Shown here piece after piece: positions 6,630-12,069 of a stretch of 12,069 bases of DNA (position 1 is its first letter; each line of letters begins with the position of its first letter). The notes under the pieces are model-generated. The model saw nothing but the letters and a program-made list of their open reading frames with translations. It had not been told where the DNA came from and did not search any database. Position numbers and translations under genes: made by a program. Where the stretch lies: positions 1 to 12,069 of the forward strand of contig JALGWA010000014.1 in assembly GCA_025774425.1 (NCBI GenBank), written 5' to 3'. The DNA is from a bacterium (GTDB taxonomy: Bacteria > Arandabacterota > Arandabacteria > Arandabacterales > JALGWA01).

Positions 6630-7127
6630 TTGCAGTCTCAAGATCTGGCGGGAATCGTCGATATCCTGGGCAGGGAAGTGGATCTACTCAGGAAACTGCA
6701 TTCAGCGCTCGCAGAGGAACAAGACGCTCTCGTGCGTGGGGACGTGGAGGGCATCAAGGAAAGAGTGGAGGGGCAGATCGAGGTCGTCAAGGGCCTTGCG
6801 GACCTCGAAGAAGAGCGGAAGGCGGCGTTCAGGGCGCTGTGCCCCGACGAGCCGCCCGGTTCCGAGATCAAGCTCGAGGAAATCATAGGGCTGGCGGACG
6901 AAGAGCAGGCCGGACGCCTGAGCGACATGAGGTCGGTGATGCGTGAAGTGCTGACGTCGCTGGGGCGCGTCAACAGGCAGAACGATGTCCTGATCAGGCA
7001 GTCGATGGCGTACGTCGACCGCATGCTGCGCGCCATAGCCGGGGAGAGCGCGAATTCGGAAGTGTACGACGCACGGGGCGAGGTGAAGTGCGCAACCGGC
7101 CGGGTGGCGGTCGACCGCGAGGCCTGA
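6630..7127 (+). CDS. flgN: FlgN, export chaperone for FlgK and FlgL
   Basis: FlgN is a cytosolic helical chaperone that protects the hook-filament junction proteins FlgK and FlgL and brings them to the export gate. The 165 residues are almost entirely charged amphipathic helix: LGREVDLLRKLHSALAEEQDALVRGDVEGI (13-42), a Pro-rich turn (72-77), then NRQNDVLIRQSMAYVDRML (115-133) and the family's terminal YDARG (146-150). The start is TTG at 6630, preceded by GGAGGG (6620-6625). The flgJ TAA lies between SD and start, leaving a 1-nt gap. FlgN proteins diverge strongly in sequence, so the call rests on the helical pattern, the terminal motif and position immediately before flgK. No flgM is present in the usual place before it. 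Confidence 0.86.
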   Translation: MQSQDLAGIVDILGREVDLLRKLHSALAEEQDALVRGDVEGIKERVEGQIEVVKGLADLEEERKAAFRALCPDEPPGSEIKLEEIIGLADEEQAGRLSDMRSVMREVLTSLGRVNRQNDVLIRQSMAYVDRMLRAIAGESANSEVYDARGEVKCATGRVAVDREA

Positions 7128-7162
7128 AGCGGGAGCAAGGTCCCTAAGGGAAAGGCGGGACA

Positions 7163-8539
7163 ATGATAGGAATAACCGCGGGGCTGGAGATCGCGAGGAA
7201 GGCCCTGTCCACTTACCAGCTGGCCCTGAGCGTGTACGGCAACAACATCGCCAACGTCGACACGCCGGGCTTCTCGAGACGCAGCCTCCTTCTCAGGGAG
7301 GCGGAGGGCCACAAGCTCTCCGTGGGCCGCATAGGCCTCGGCGTGGATCCCGTCACGATCCGGAGGATGAGGGACACCTTCCTCGACGACGCCTACCGGC
7401 GCGGCACGAGTTCGCTCGCGCTGTATGAGTCGCTCGAGCAGTCCCTGCAGGAGATCGAGATGGTCTTCGGCGAGCCCGACGAGGGCGGCCTCGGAGCGGT
7501 GATAGACGAGTTCTGGAACTCGTTGCAGGAGCTTGCCAACGCGCCGGAGAGCCACACCGCGAGGACCATCGTCAGGGACCGGGCGGTCTCGCTGGCGCGC
7601 GCGCTGCACCAGATGGACACCGACCTGGGCAACATGGTGGAGACGATCGACAATGACATAAGGGCATACGTCGGGGAAATCAACCGCATCGCCACGGCGA
7701 TAGCCGACCTCAACCGGGACATAGTCGCGGGGGAGGCGGGGGGTCACGAGGCCGGTGATCTCAGGGACCAGCGTGACCTGCTGATAGACCAGCTATCGGA
7801 GATCACCAACGTCGCCGTCTTCGAAAAGGACGACGGGTCGGTATCGGTCATGATGGGCACCGAGGCGCTCGTCGAGCGCACGGACGCCGTGCCCCTGTCG
7901 ACGGCGGAGGTCTCCCGTGGAGGGTTCGCCGTGAGCGAGGTGCGGCTCGGGACGATGAACCGGCCGATCACGCCCGCCGGGGGCAAGCTCGGGGCACTGC
8001 TCCGGAGCCGGGACGAAATCATCCCGAGGTACAAGAGCGCCCTCGATGAGATCGCGCGATCGCTCGTCGAGGCCGTCAATGCGACGCACAGGTCGGGCTA
8101 CGGTCTGGACGGGTCGACGGGCGAGGACTTCTTCGACCCGGCCGGATTGACGGCGGGGACGATCAATGTGGCGGCGGCCATATTGAACGACCTCGACCTC
8201 ATCGCCGCTTCCGCCGCCGGTCCCGTCGGCGACGGCGACAACGCGCTGGCCATCGCCGGGTTGAGGTCGCAGCCGATCACCGCGGGCGGCTCGACCGTCG
8301 ACGAGTACTACAACTCGCTCGTCGGCACGCTGGGCGTGGAGTCATCGGCGGCGACGGCCCACAGACAGCGCGAAGAGGTGCTCGTTCTCGAAATAGACAA
8401 CCGGCGCGAGAGTGTCAAGGGCGTCTCCATCGACGAGGAGATGACCAATCTCATAGCGACGCAACATGCCTATGAGGCGGCGGCGAAGCTCGTCAGTGTC
8501 GTCGATGAGGTGATGGACACCCTGTTGAGCATGGTGTGA
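7163..8539 (+). CDS. flgK: flagellar hook-filament junction protein 1, FlgK (HAP1)
   Basis: FlgK is the first junction protein between hook and filament, secreted by the flagellar type III system with FlgN as chaperone. The 458 residues include the N-terminal D0/D1 helix with YGNNIANVDTPGFSRR (25-40), long helical D1 segments (YESLEQSLQEIEMVF; DNDIRAYVGEINRIATAIADLNRDIV), the family motif DLRDQRDLLIDQLSEI, GGKLGALLRSRDEIIPRYKSALDEIA, and the C-terminal VSIDEEMTNLIATQHAYEAAAKLVSVVDEVMDTLLSMV (421-458). It is a relatively compact FlgK (enteric about 547), so the variable outer domain is reduced. ATG at 7163 follows a purine-rich AAGGGAAAGG stretch. The 35-nt gap before it contains a small TCCCT-A-AGGGA dyad (7141-7151). 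Confidence 0.95.
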   Translation: MIGITAGLEIARKALSTYQLALSVYGNNIANVDTPGFSRRSLLLREAEGHKLSVGRIGLGVDPVTIRRMRDTFLDDAYRRGTSSLALYESLEQSLQEIEMVFGEPDEGGLGAVIDEFWNSLQELANAPESHTARTIVRDRAVSLARALHQMDTDLGNMVETIDNDIRAYVGEINRIATAIADLNRDIVAGEAGGHEAGDLRDQRDLLIDQLSEITNVAVFEKDDGSVSVMMGTEALVERTDAVPLSTAEVSRGGFAVSEVRLGTMNRPITPAGGKLGALLRSRDEIIPRYKSALDEIARSLVEAVNATHRSGYGLDGSTGEDFFDPAGLTAGTINVAAAILNDLDLIAASAAGPVGDGDNALAIAGLRSQPITAGGSTVDEYYNSLVGTLGVESSAATAHRQREEVLVLEIDNRRESVKGVSIDEEMTNLIATQHAYEAAAKLVSVVDEVMDTLLSMV

Positions 8540-8558
8540 TCGCGGCAGGAGGGTTCAC

Positions 8559-9671
8559 ATGCGCGTAACAGCGGCAATGGTCAGGCGGAGGATGCTGTAT
8601 AACGTGAGCACCGCCCTGGAGGTGTTGCAGACCAGGCAGAGCCAGCTCGCCAGCGGCAAGAGGGTCATGCGGCCGTCCGACGATCCCGTCGCGATTTCGA
8701 AGTCCCTCAACCTGAAGGGTCTCCTCAGGGACAACGAGCAGTTCACGCGGAACATCGACGACGGGCTCGGCTGGCTCACGACGACGGAGGCCGCCCTCCA
8801 GGACATGGTGTCGATTGTCACCGAGCTCAAGGAAGCGGCGGTGGCCGGCGCCAACGACGCCATGGGCGCCGACGAAAGGGAGGCGCTTGCCCAGCAGGTC
8901 GAGAGCCTGATCGAGAGGCTGATAGACAGCGCCAACACGAAATACGGCGACCGTTACGTCTTCGCCGGTACGCATACCCTGACGAAACCATATTCGGGGA
9001 CCTACTCGGCGGAGGAGACCTTCTCCTTCACGGACGACGACTGGCTGGATCTCGGTCATGCCGGAATAGAGCCGGGTTCGGTCGTCGTGTCGAACGGTCT
9101 CGGTCTCGTCTATACCGAGGGTGTCGACTACGAGATCGACTACGCCGACGGCAGGATACGCAGGTTGCCCGGGGGCTCGATGGCCACGGGCGTCGGCTAC
9201 ACGGTCTCATACGATTCGGCGAACATCACCGGAGTCCGGCTCAACGTCCCGGACACGACCGGCCTCGTCAACCGCGAGATAGCCCAGGGGGTCCGGGAGC
9301 CGGTCAACCTCGGGGGCGATGAAATACTCGACTCCGGCACGGACGTGTTCTCGGTGCTCATCGACATCAGGGACAAGCTGTACAGGAACGACGGGTCGGG
9401 CGTGGGGGCCATGCTCGATGACGTCGAGGCGGCTCTGGACCAGATAACCACCGCGCTGGGCAAGACCGGGGCGGTGTCGAAGTCATTCGCCCTGGCCGCG
9501 GCGAGGCTGGACACGGAAAACACGAACCTCCAGGCGCTGATATCGAAGCTGGAGGATGCCGATATAGCCGAGCTGGCGATCAGTCTTCAGACCAAGCAGG
9601 CGGCCTACGAGGCGGCACTCGCAACGGCCGCACGCATAATGAACACGACGCTCCTCAATTACATACGTTAG
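8559..9671 (+). CDS. flgL: flagellar hook-filament junction protein 3, FlgL (HAP3)
   Basis: FlgL sits between FlgK and flagellin. The N-terminal D0/D1 region has the flagellin-like pattern LQTRQSQLASGKRVMRPSDDPVAISKSLNLK (23-53), followed by DRYVFAGT (131-138). The C-terminal helices include LDTENTNLQALISKLEDADIAELAISLQTKQAAYEAALATAARIMNTTLLNYI (317-369), which is diagnostic. With 370 residues it is longer than the roughly 317 of enteric FlgL. The extra length is mostly a beta-rich insert at about 155-220 containing VVVSNGLGLVYTEGVDYEIDYADGRIRRLPGG and VGYTVSYDS. Such a domain would be exposed on the outer surface of the junction. ATG at 8559 has AGGAGGG (8547-8553) at 5-nt spacing, 19 nt after flgK. 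Confidence 0.95.
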   Translation: MRVTAAMVRRRMLYNVSTALEVLQTRQSQLASGKRVMRPSDDPVAISKSLNLKGLLRDNEQFTRNIDDGLGWLTTTEAALQDMVSIVTELKEAAVAGANDAMGADEREALAQQVESLIERLIDSANTKYGDRYVFAGTHTLTKPYSGTYSAEETFSFTDDDWLDLGHAGIEPGSVVVSNGLGLVYTEGVDYEIDYADGRIRRLPGGSMATGVGYTVSYDSANITGVRLNVPDTTGLVNREIAQGVREPVNLGGDEILDSGTDVFSVLIDIRDKLYRNDGSGVGAMLDDVEAALDQITTALGKTGAVSKSFALAAARLDTENTNLQALISKLEDADIAELAISLQTKQAAYEAALATAARIMNTTLLNYIR

Positions 9672-9707
9672 CGAATCGGCATCATGACGGTCGAAAGGGG
9701 AAATGCC

Positions 9708-10178
9708 ATGGAAGTCAGCACTTCGCGCTTCGGCGACATCCAGGTGGAGGATGACGCCGTAATCACGATGCCCGACGGCATGCTGGGCTTCAGCGACATC
9801 ACGAGGTATGTGCTGATACAGCACCGCGACGGCTCGCCGTTCCTGTGGTACCAGGCCGTCGACGAACCCAATCTCGCGTTCGTCGTCGTAGACGCCTTCA
9901 CCTTCTTCCCTGACTACGAGATAGTCATGTCCAACGAGGACGTGGAGGCGCTCAAGTGCGACAAGCCGGGTGATCTCGCGGTCTTCCTCGTGGTCGTGAT
10001 CCCGGACAACCCGGAGGAGATGACCGCCAATCTCAGGGGGCCGCTCGTGATCAACGTCCAGAACAGAGTTGCGAGGCAGGTGGTGCTGCTCGACGAGAAG
10101 TACTCACCCCATCACTCCATAATCAAGGAGATGAGGAAACGCCTCGAAGTCCAGGAGCAGGGCGCAGGCAGCGAGTAG
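9708..10178 (+). CDS. fliW: FliW, flagellar assembly factor and CsrA antagonist
   Basis: FliW binds either flagellin or CsrA in the cytosol. When flagellin is low, FliW is taken up by flagellin and CsrA is released or retained accordingly, which links secretion to flagellin mRNA translation. The ATG at 9708 gives 156 residues, the usual length, with GAAAGGGG 7 nt upstream; an in-frame ATG at 9684 would add eight residues and has no good ribosome-binding site. Signatures are STSRFGDIQVEDDAVITMPDGMLGF (4-28), SPFLWYQAVDEPNLAFVVVDAFTFFPDY (43-70), MTANLRGPLVINVQNRVARQVVL (105-127) and a KYSPHH tail segment (131-136). Its position just before csrA is the classic arrangement known from Bacillus and Campylobacter-type regulation studies. 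Confidence 0.95.
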   Translation: MEVSTSRFGDIQVEDDAVITMPDGMLGFSDITRYVLIQHRDGSPFLWYQAVDEPNLAFVVVDAFTFFPDYEIVMSNEDVEALKCDKPGDLAVFLVVVIPDNPEEMTANLRGPLVINVQNRVARQVVLLDEKYSPHHSIIKEMRKRLEVQEQGAGSE

Positions 10179-10188
10179 AGGGGCGATG

Positions 10189-10446
10189 ATGCTCGTTCTC
10201 AAACGGAAAGAAGGCCAGTCGATAGACATCGGCGACGACGTGAAGATAGTGCTGAGGGAAATACGGGGCGGCCACGTCAAGATCGGAATCCTCGCTCCCA
10301 GGGGCGTGCGCGTCAAGCGCTCGGAGATCGAGGAGAGCGTGGCCATCGAGAACATAAAGGCCGTGGAGTCGAGCGGGCACCTGGCCGACCGCCTGCACGA
10401 GATCGTGCAGACGATCGACGCCCGGCGGCCCGCGAAGGAGGAGTAG
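10189..10446 (+). CDS. csrA: CsrA, RNA-binding translational regulator
   Basis: CsrA is a small homodimer that binds GGA motifs in mRNA leaders, often covering the ribosome-binding site. The ATG at 10189 gives the canonical MLVLKRKEGQSIDIGDDVKI; an ATG directly before it (10186) would add one Met and leave only 2 nt after the GAGGGG Shine-Dalgarno. The protein has 85 residues. L4 and R44 (in VRVKRSEI), the two residues central to RNA binding in the E. coli protein, are present, as are IGILAP and the five-strand core (1-52). A helical C-terminal tail of about 25 residues (to PAKEE) extends beyond the E. coli length, as in many CsrA proteins paired with FliW. Flagellin mRNA, the expected target, is not in this window. 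Confidence 0.95.
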   Translation: MLVLKRKEGQSIDIGDDVKIVLREIRGGHVKIGILAPRGVRVKRSEIEESVAIENIKAVESSGHLADRLHEIVQTIDARRPAKEE

Positions 10447-10449
10447 GGC

Positions 10450-11589
10450 TTGGAGCTCAGGCCGGAATGCAGGCATTTCCCGGGTGACCGGCCGTGCCGT
10501 TTCCACAAGGAGACCGGAGTCACGTGTTCCGATTGCGGTCATTTCGCGGTCCGGGGCACGGCCGTGCTCATCGTCAAGCTCGAGGCGCTGGGGGACGTCC
10601 TCCGCACGACGTCCGTGCTGCCGGCCCTCCACCGGACCTATGGGCCATGCCATGTGACCTGGCTGACGTCGAGCGCCGCGACCGGCCTCTTCGCCGGCAA
10701 CGAACTCGTCGACGAGGTCCTGGACGCCGGCGCGAACTGCATGCCCTCACTGACGGCGCGGGAGTTCGACATCCTGATAAACCCGGACGCCTCGCCGGCC
10801 TCCTGCGCGATCGCCTCGACGGTCAAGGCGCGCAGGAAGTACGGTTTCGTGCTGAGCCCGGAGGGGGTGGTCACTCCCCTCAACGAGGCGTCGGAAAGAT
10901 GGCTGCTGATGGGCTCGTTCGACCATCTCAAGCGGCGGAATCGGAAAACCTACCAGGAGATCCTCCACGAGATGTGCGAACTCGACGCTACGGGCCAGCA
11001 CATCGTCCTCAACCTGACGGAGGCCGAGCGGAACATCGAGTCGAACATGAGGCGCATGCTCGAGGCGCACCGGGAAACACCGATCGTGGGGATCAACACC
11101 GGCGCGGGCGCCAGATGGCAGCACAAGAAGTGGCGGCTCGACGGCTTCGTCGAGGTGATCGACATGTTGCTCAGCGAGACCGAGGCGGGGGTGCTCCTGC
11201 TCGGCGGTCCGGAGGAGCGCGAGAGGAACGCGAGAATCAAGGCCCATTTCGGCTCCCGCGTGGCGAACGGCTGTCAGGACGACCTCCGCGACTTCGTCAG
11301 GGAGGTCGATCTCTGCGACGTCGTGCTCACCGGGGACACGCTCGCGCTTCACGTCGCGCTGGGCCTCAACAAGAGGGTCGTCGCGATCTTCGGGCCGACT
11401 TCACCGTGGGAAGTCGACTTGTACGGTCTGGGCCGGAAGGTCCTGCCCGATATCGACTGCATATGCTGCTACAAACAGGTCTGCGGGAGGAAGCCCAGTT
11501 GCATGGACCTGATCGACGCCGGGGAGGTGTTCTCGGCGGTCATGCAAGAGGTGGCGCTCGCGCGGGAAGAGGTATTGCTTGGAACATGA
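10450..11589 (+). CDS. glycosyltransferase family 9 (heptosyltransferase-like) with N-terminal Cys cluster
   Basis: The 379-residue protein resembles ADP-heptose:LPS heptosyltransferases (GT9, GT-B fold). The N-terminal nucleotide-sugar domain begins VLIVKLEALGDVLRTTSVLPAL (39-60), a strong GT9 motif. The second domain has PIVGINTGAGARWQHKKW (211-228), VLLLGGPEE (248-256) and GDTLALHVALGLNKRVVAIFGPTSPW (295-320). Two Cys groups flank the fold: C7, C16, C26 and C29 (spacing C-X8-C-X9-C-X2-C) before it, and C337, C339, C340, C345 and C351 near the end. They may bind metal or form disulfides. The start is TTG at 10450, with AAGGAGG (10435-10441) inside the 3' end of csrA. The acceptor is unknown; position suggests LPS or flagellar glycan work. 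There is no signal peptide. Confidence 0.85.
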   Translation: MELRPECRHFPGDRPCRFHKETGVTCSDCGHFAVRGTAVLIVKLEALGDVLRTTSVLPALHRTYGPCHVTWLTSSAATGLFAGNELVDEVLDAGANCMPSLTAREFDILINPDASPASCAIASTVKARRKYGFVLSPEGVVTPLNEASERWLLMGSFDHLKRRNRKTYQEILHEMCELDATGQHIVLNLTEAERNIESNMRRMLEAHRETPIVGINTGAGARWQHKKWRLDGFVEVIDMLLSETEAGVLLLGGPEERERNARIKAHFGSRVANGCQDDLRDFVREVDLCDVVLTGDTLALHVALGLNKRVVAIFGPTSPWEVDLYGLGRKVLPDIDCICCYKQVCGRKPSCMDLIDAGEVFSAVMQEVALAREEVLLGT

Positions 11590-11591
11590 AC

Positions 11592-11670
11592 GGTTGGCGA
11601 GCCAGGTCGCTGATGTGGGAAACGTGGTCGACGTACGTGACTCCGCGATGAGCCTTGGATCTCGCCAACC
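11592..11670. repeat. 10-bp perfect inverted repeat enclosing 59 nt, between GT9 and methyltransferase genes
   Basis: GGTTGGCGAG (11592-11601) and CTCGCCAACC (11661-11670) are exact reverse complements. Inside them, CCA (11602-11604) can pair with TGG, then GG with CC after a one-base bulge, and TCGC (11607-11610) with GCGA (11645-11648), so a long interrupted stem is possible in RNA. A competing 5-bp pairing exists between CAACC (11666-11670) and GGTTG (11685-11689). No protein frame fits here and no target-site duplication is visible. The first arm starts 2 nt after the GT9 stop. It could be a terminator-like or processed structure, a small RNA, or a miniature repeat. The rest of the gap to 11752 holds GGAGGAG (11724-11730) and an AGGAG within a small hairpin, and no clear promoter. 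Confidence 0.55.
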
Positions 11671-11734
11671 TTCTCTGCATACAGGGTTGCCGTAGCCCAT
11701 TCCGCGTAAAGGGCCGGGACGAAGGAGGAGCCCG

Positions 11735-11746
11735 AACAGGAGACCT
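11735..11746 (+). promoter_or_regulatory. small hairpin holding an AGGAG upstream of the methyltransferase start
   Basis: CAGG and CCTG around an AGA loop make a 4-bp hairpin that contains an AGGAG sequence 10 nt before the ATG at 11753. A second AAGGA (11748-11752) directly touches the start codon. The hairpin is short and may be chance. If real, it could damp initiation or position GGA motifs for CsrA. Confidence 0.2.
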
Positions 11747-11752
11747 GAAGGA

Positions 11753-12069
11753 ATGGAGTTCACAGGAGAGAGATTCGTACCCGGCGCCGACGGCCTGGAA
11801 GAGCTCTACGTGGAGCACATGAGCCGTTACTCGTTCGCCGCCAGGTTCGCCCGCGGGAGGCGGGTCCTCGACGTCGGGTGCGGGTGCGGATACGGTACGC
11901 ATCTCCTCGCGGCGTCGGGCGCCAGGGAGGCCGTCGGGATAGACATCGCGAGCGAGGCGGTGGAGTTCGCCGCGGGGCGGTACGAGCTGCCGAATCTGGC
12001 CTACAGGGTGATGGACTCCCGGCGACTCGCACTCGAGGGGGTCTTCGACCTCGTCACCTGCTTCGAACT
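11753..12069 (+). CDS. class I SAM-dependent methyltransferase, N-terminal part (3' end outside window)
   Basis: The frame is open from ATG 11753 to the end of the window (105 codons). It begins MEFTGERFVPG, a start often seen in methyltransferases of polysaccharide clusters, followed by a helix with EHMSRYSFAARF (21-32). Motif I is VLDVGCGCGYGTHLLAASGA (38-57), with the glycine-rich SAM loop. The acidic residue of motif II is D64 in VGIDIASEAV. Post-motif residues FDLVTCFE (98-105) correspond to the strand that usually ends in the catalytic or substrate loop. The substrate cannot be told from this fragment; O-methylation of a sugar or a small-molecule step for surface glycans would suit the GT9 neighbour. 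It lies 163 nt after the GT9 gene on the same strand, so it may be a separate unit. Confidence 0.85.
   Translation, partial: MEFTGERFVPGADGLEELYVEHMSRYSFAARFARGRRVLDVGCGCGYGTHLLAASGAREAVGIDIASEAVEFAAGRYELPNLAYRVMDSRRLALEGVFDLVTCFE

Noticed and set aside
7141..7151. TCCCT-A-AGGGA dyad before flgK as an operator or terminator
   Set aside because: Arms of 5 nt with a 1-nt centre cannot form a stable hairpin, and the right arm is simply part of the purine-rich ribosome-binding region.
9684..9707. Earlier in-frame ATG for fliW
   Set aside because: It lacks a ribosome-binding sequence, while ATG 9708 has GAAAGGGG at 7 nt and yields the conserved N-terminus.
10494..11651. 385-codon plus-strand frame overlapping the GT9 gene in another phase
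   Set aside because: Arg/Gly-rich shadow translation without a domain; the GT9 frame has clear family motifs over the same DNA.
11707..11737. TAAA and GCCCGAAC resembling a sigma-28 promoter ahead of the methyltransferase gene
   Set aside because: The spacing is 19 nt rather than about 15, and the -10-like part has mismatches.

Overview
This window is a high-GC, single-strand (+) flagellar operon from a diderm bacterium. The outer-membrane L-ring and peptidoglycan P-ring genes (flgH, flgI, with the P-ring chaperone flgA) show that the cell has an outer membrane. Other host clues are a near-perfect sigma-54 promoter, a FliW/CsrA pair, and frequent ATA (Ile) and AGG (Arg) codons despite the high GC. 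These fit a deltaproteobacterium-like lineage or an uncultured FCB-type candidate phylum, but that placement is inference only; no taxonomic marker gene is present.

Layout. (1) Positions 2-1568: the 3' end of a FapA/DUF342 polymer-forming protein gene overlaps a gene for an HDOD signalling protein by 11 nt. (2) Positions 1569-1769: a regulatory gap with several dyad symmetries, a sigma-54 promoter (1718-1734) and a leader of about 25 nt. (3) Positions 1770-10446: flgF, flgG, flgA, flgH, flgI, flgJ (rod-binding domain fused to an SLT lytic transglycosylase), flgN, flgK, flgL, fliW and csrA, with gaps of 1-36 nt. (4) Positions 10450-11589: a GT9 (heptosyltransferase-like) glycosyltransferase, 3 nt after csrA and probably in the same transcript. 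(5) Positions 11590-11752: a 163-nt gap with a 10-bp perfect inverted repeat whose arms are 59 nt apart. (6) Positions 11753-12069: the start of a class I SAM methyltransferase cut by the window edge.

The operon builds the structure in assembly order. FlgF and FlgG form the rod. FlgJ caps the rod and opens peptidoglycan. FlgA, FlgI and FlgH make the P and L rings. FlgN chaperones FlgK and FlgL, which form the hook-filament junction. FliW and CsrA then tie flagellin level to flagellin mRNA translation. The GT9 and methyltransferase genes probably open a surface or flagellar glycosylation region.

I see no defence system, CRISPR array, tRNA, rRNA or insertion sequence. The less ordinary points are the FlgJ-SLT fusion with a nested hairpin repeat at its domain junction, an FlgH without a recognisable lipobox, an extra beta-rich insert in FlgL, the Cys-rich GT9 enzyme coupled to csrA, and the inverted repeat at 11592-11670.
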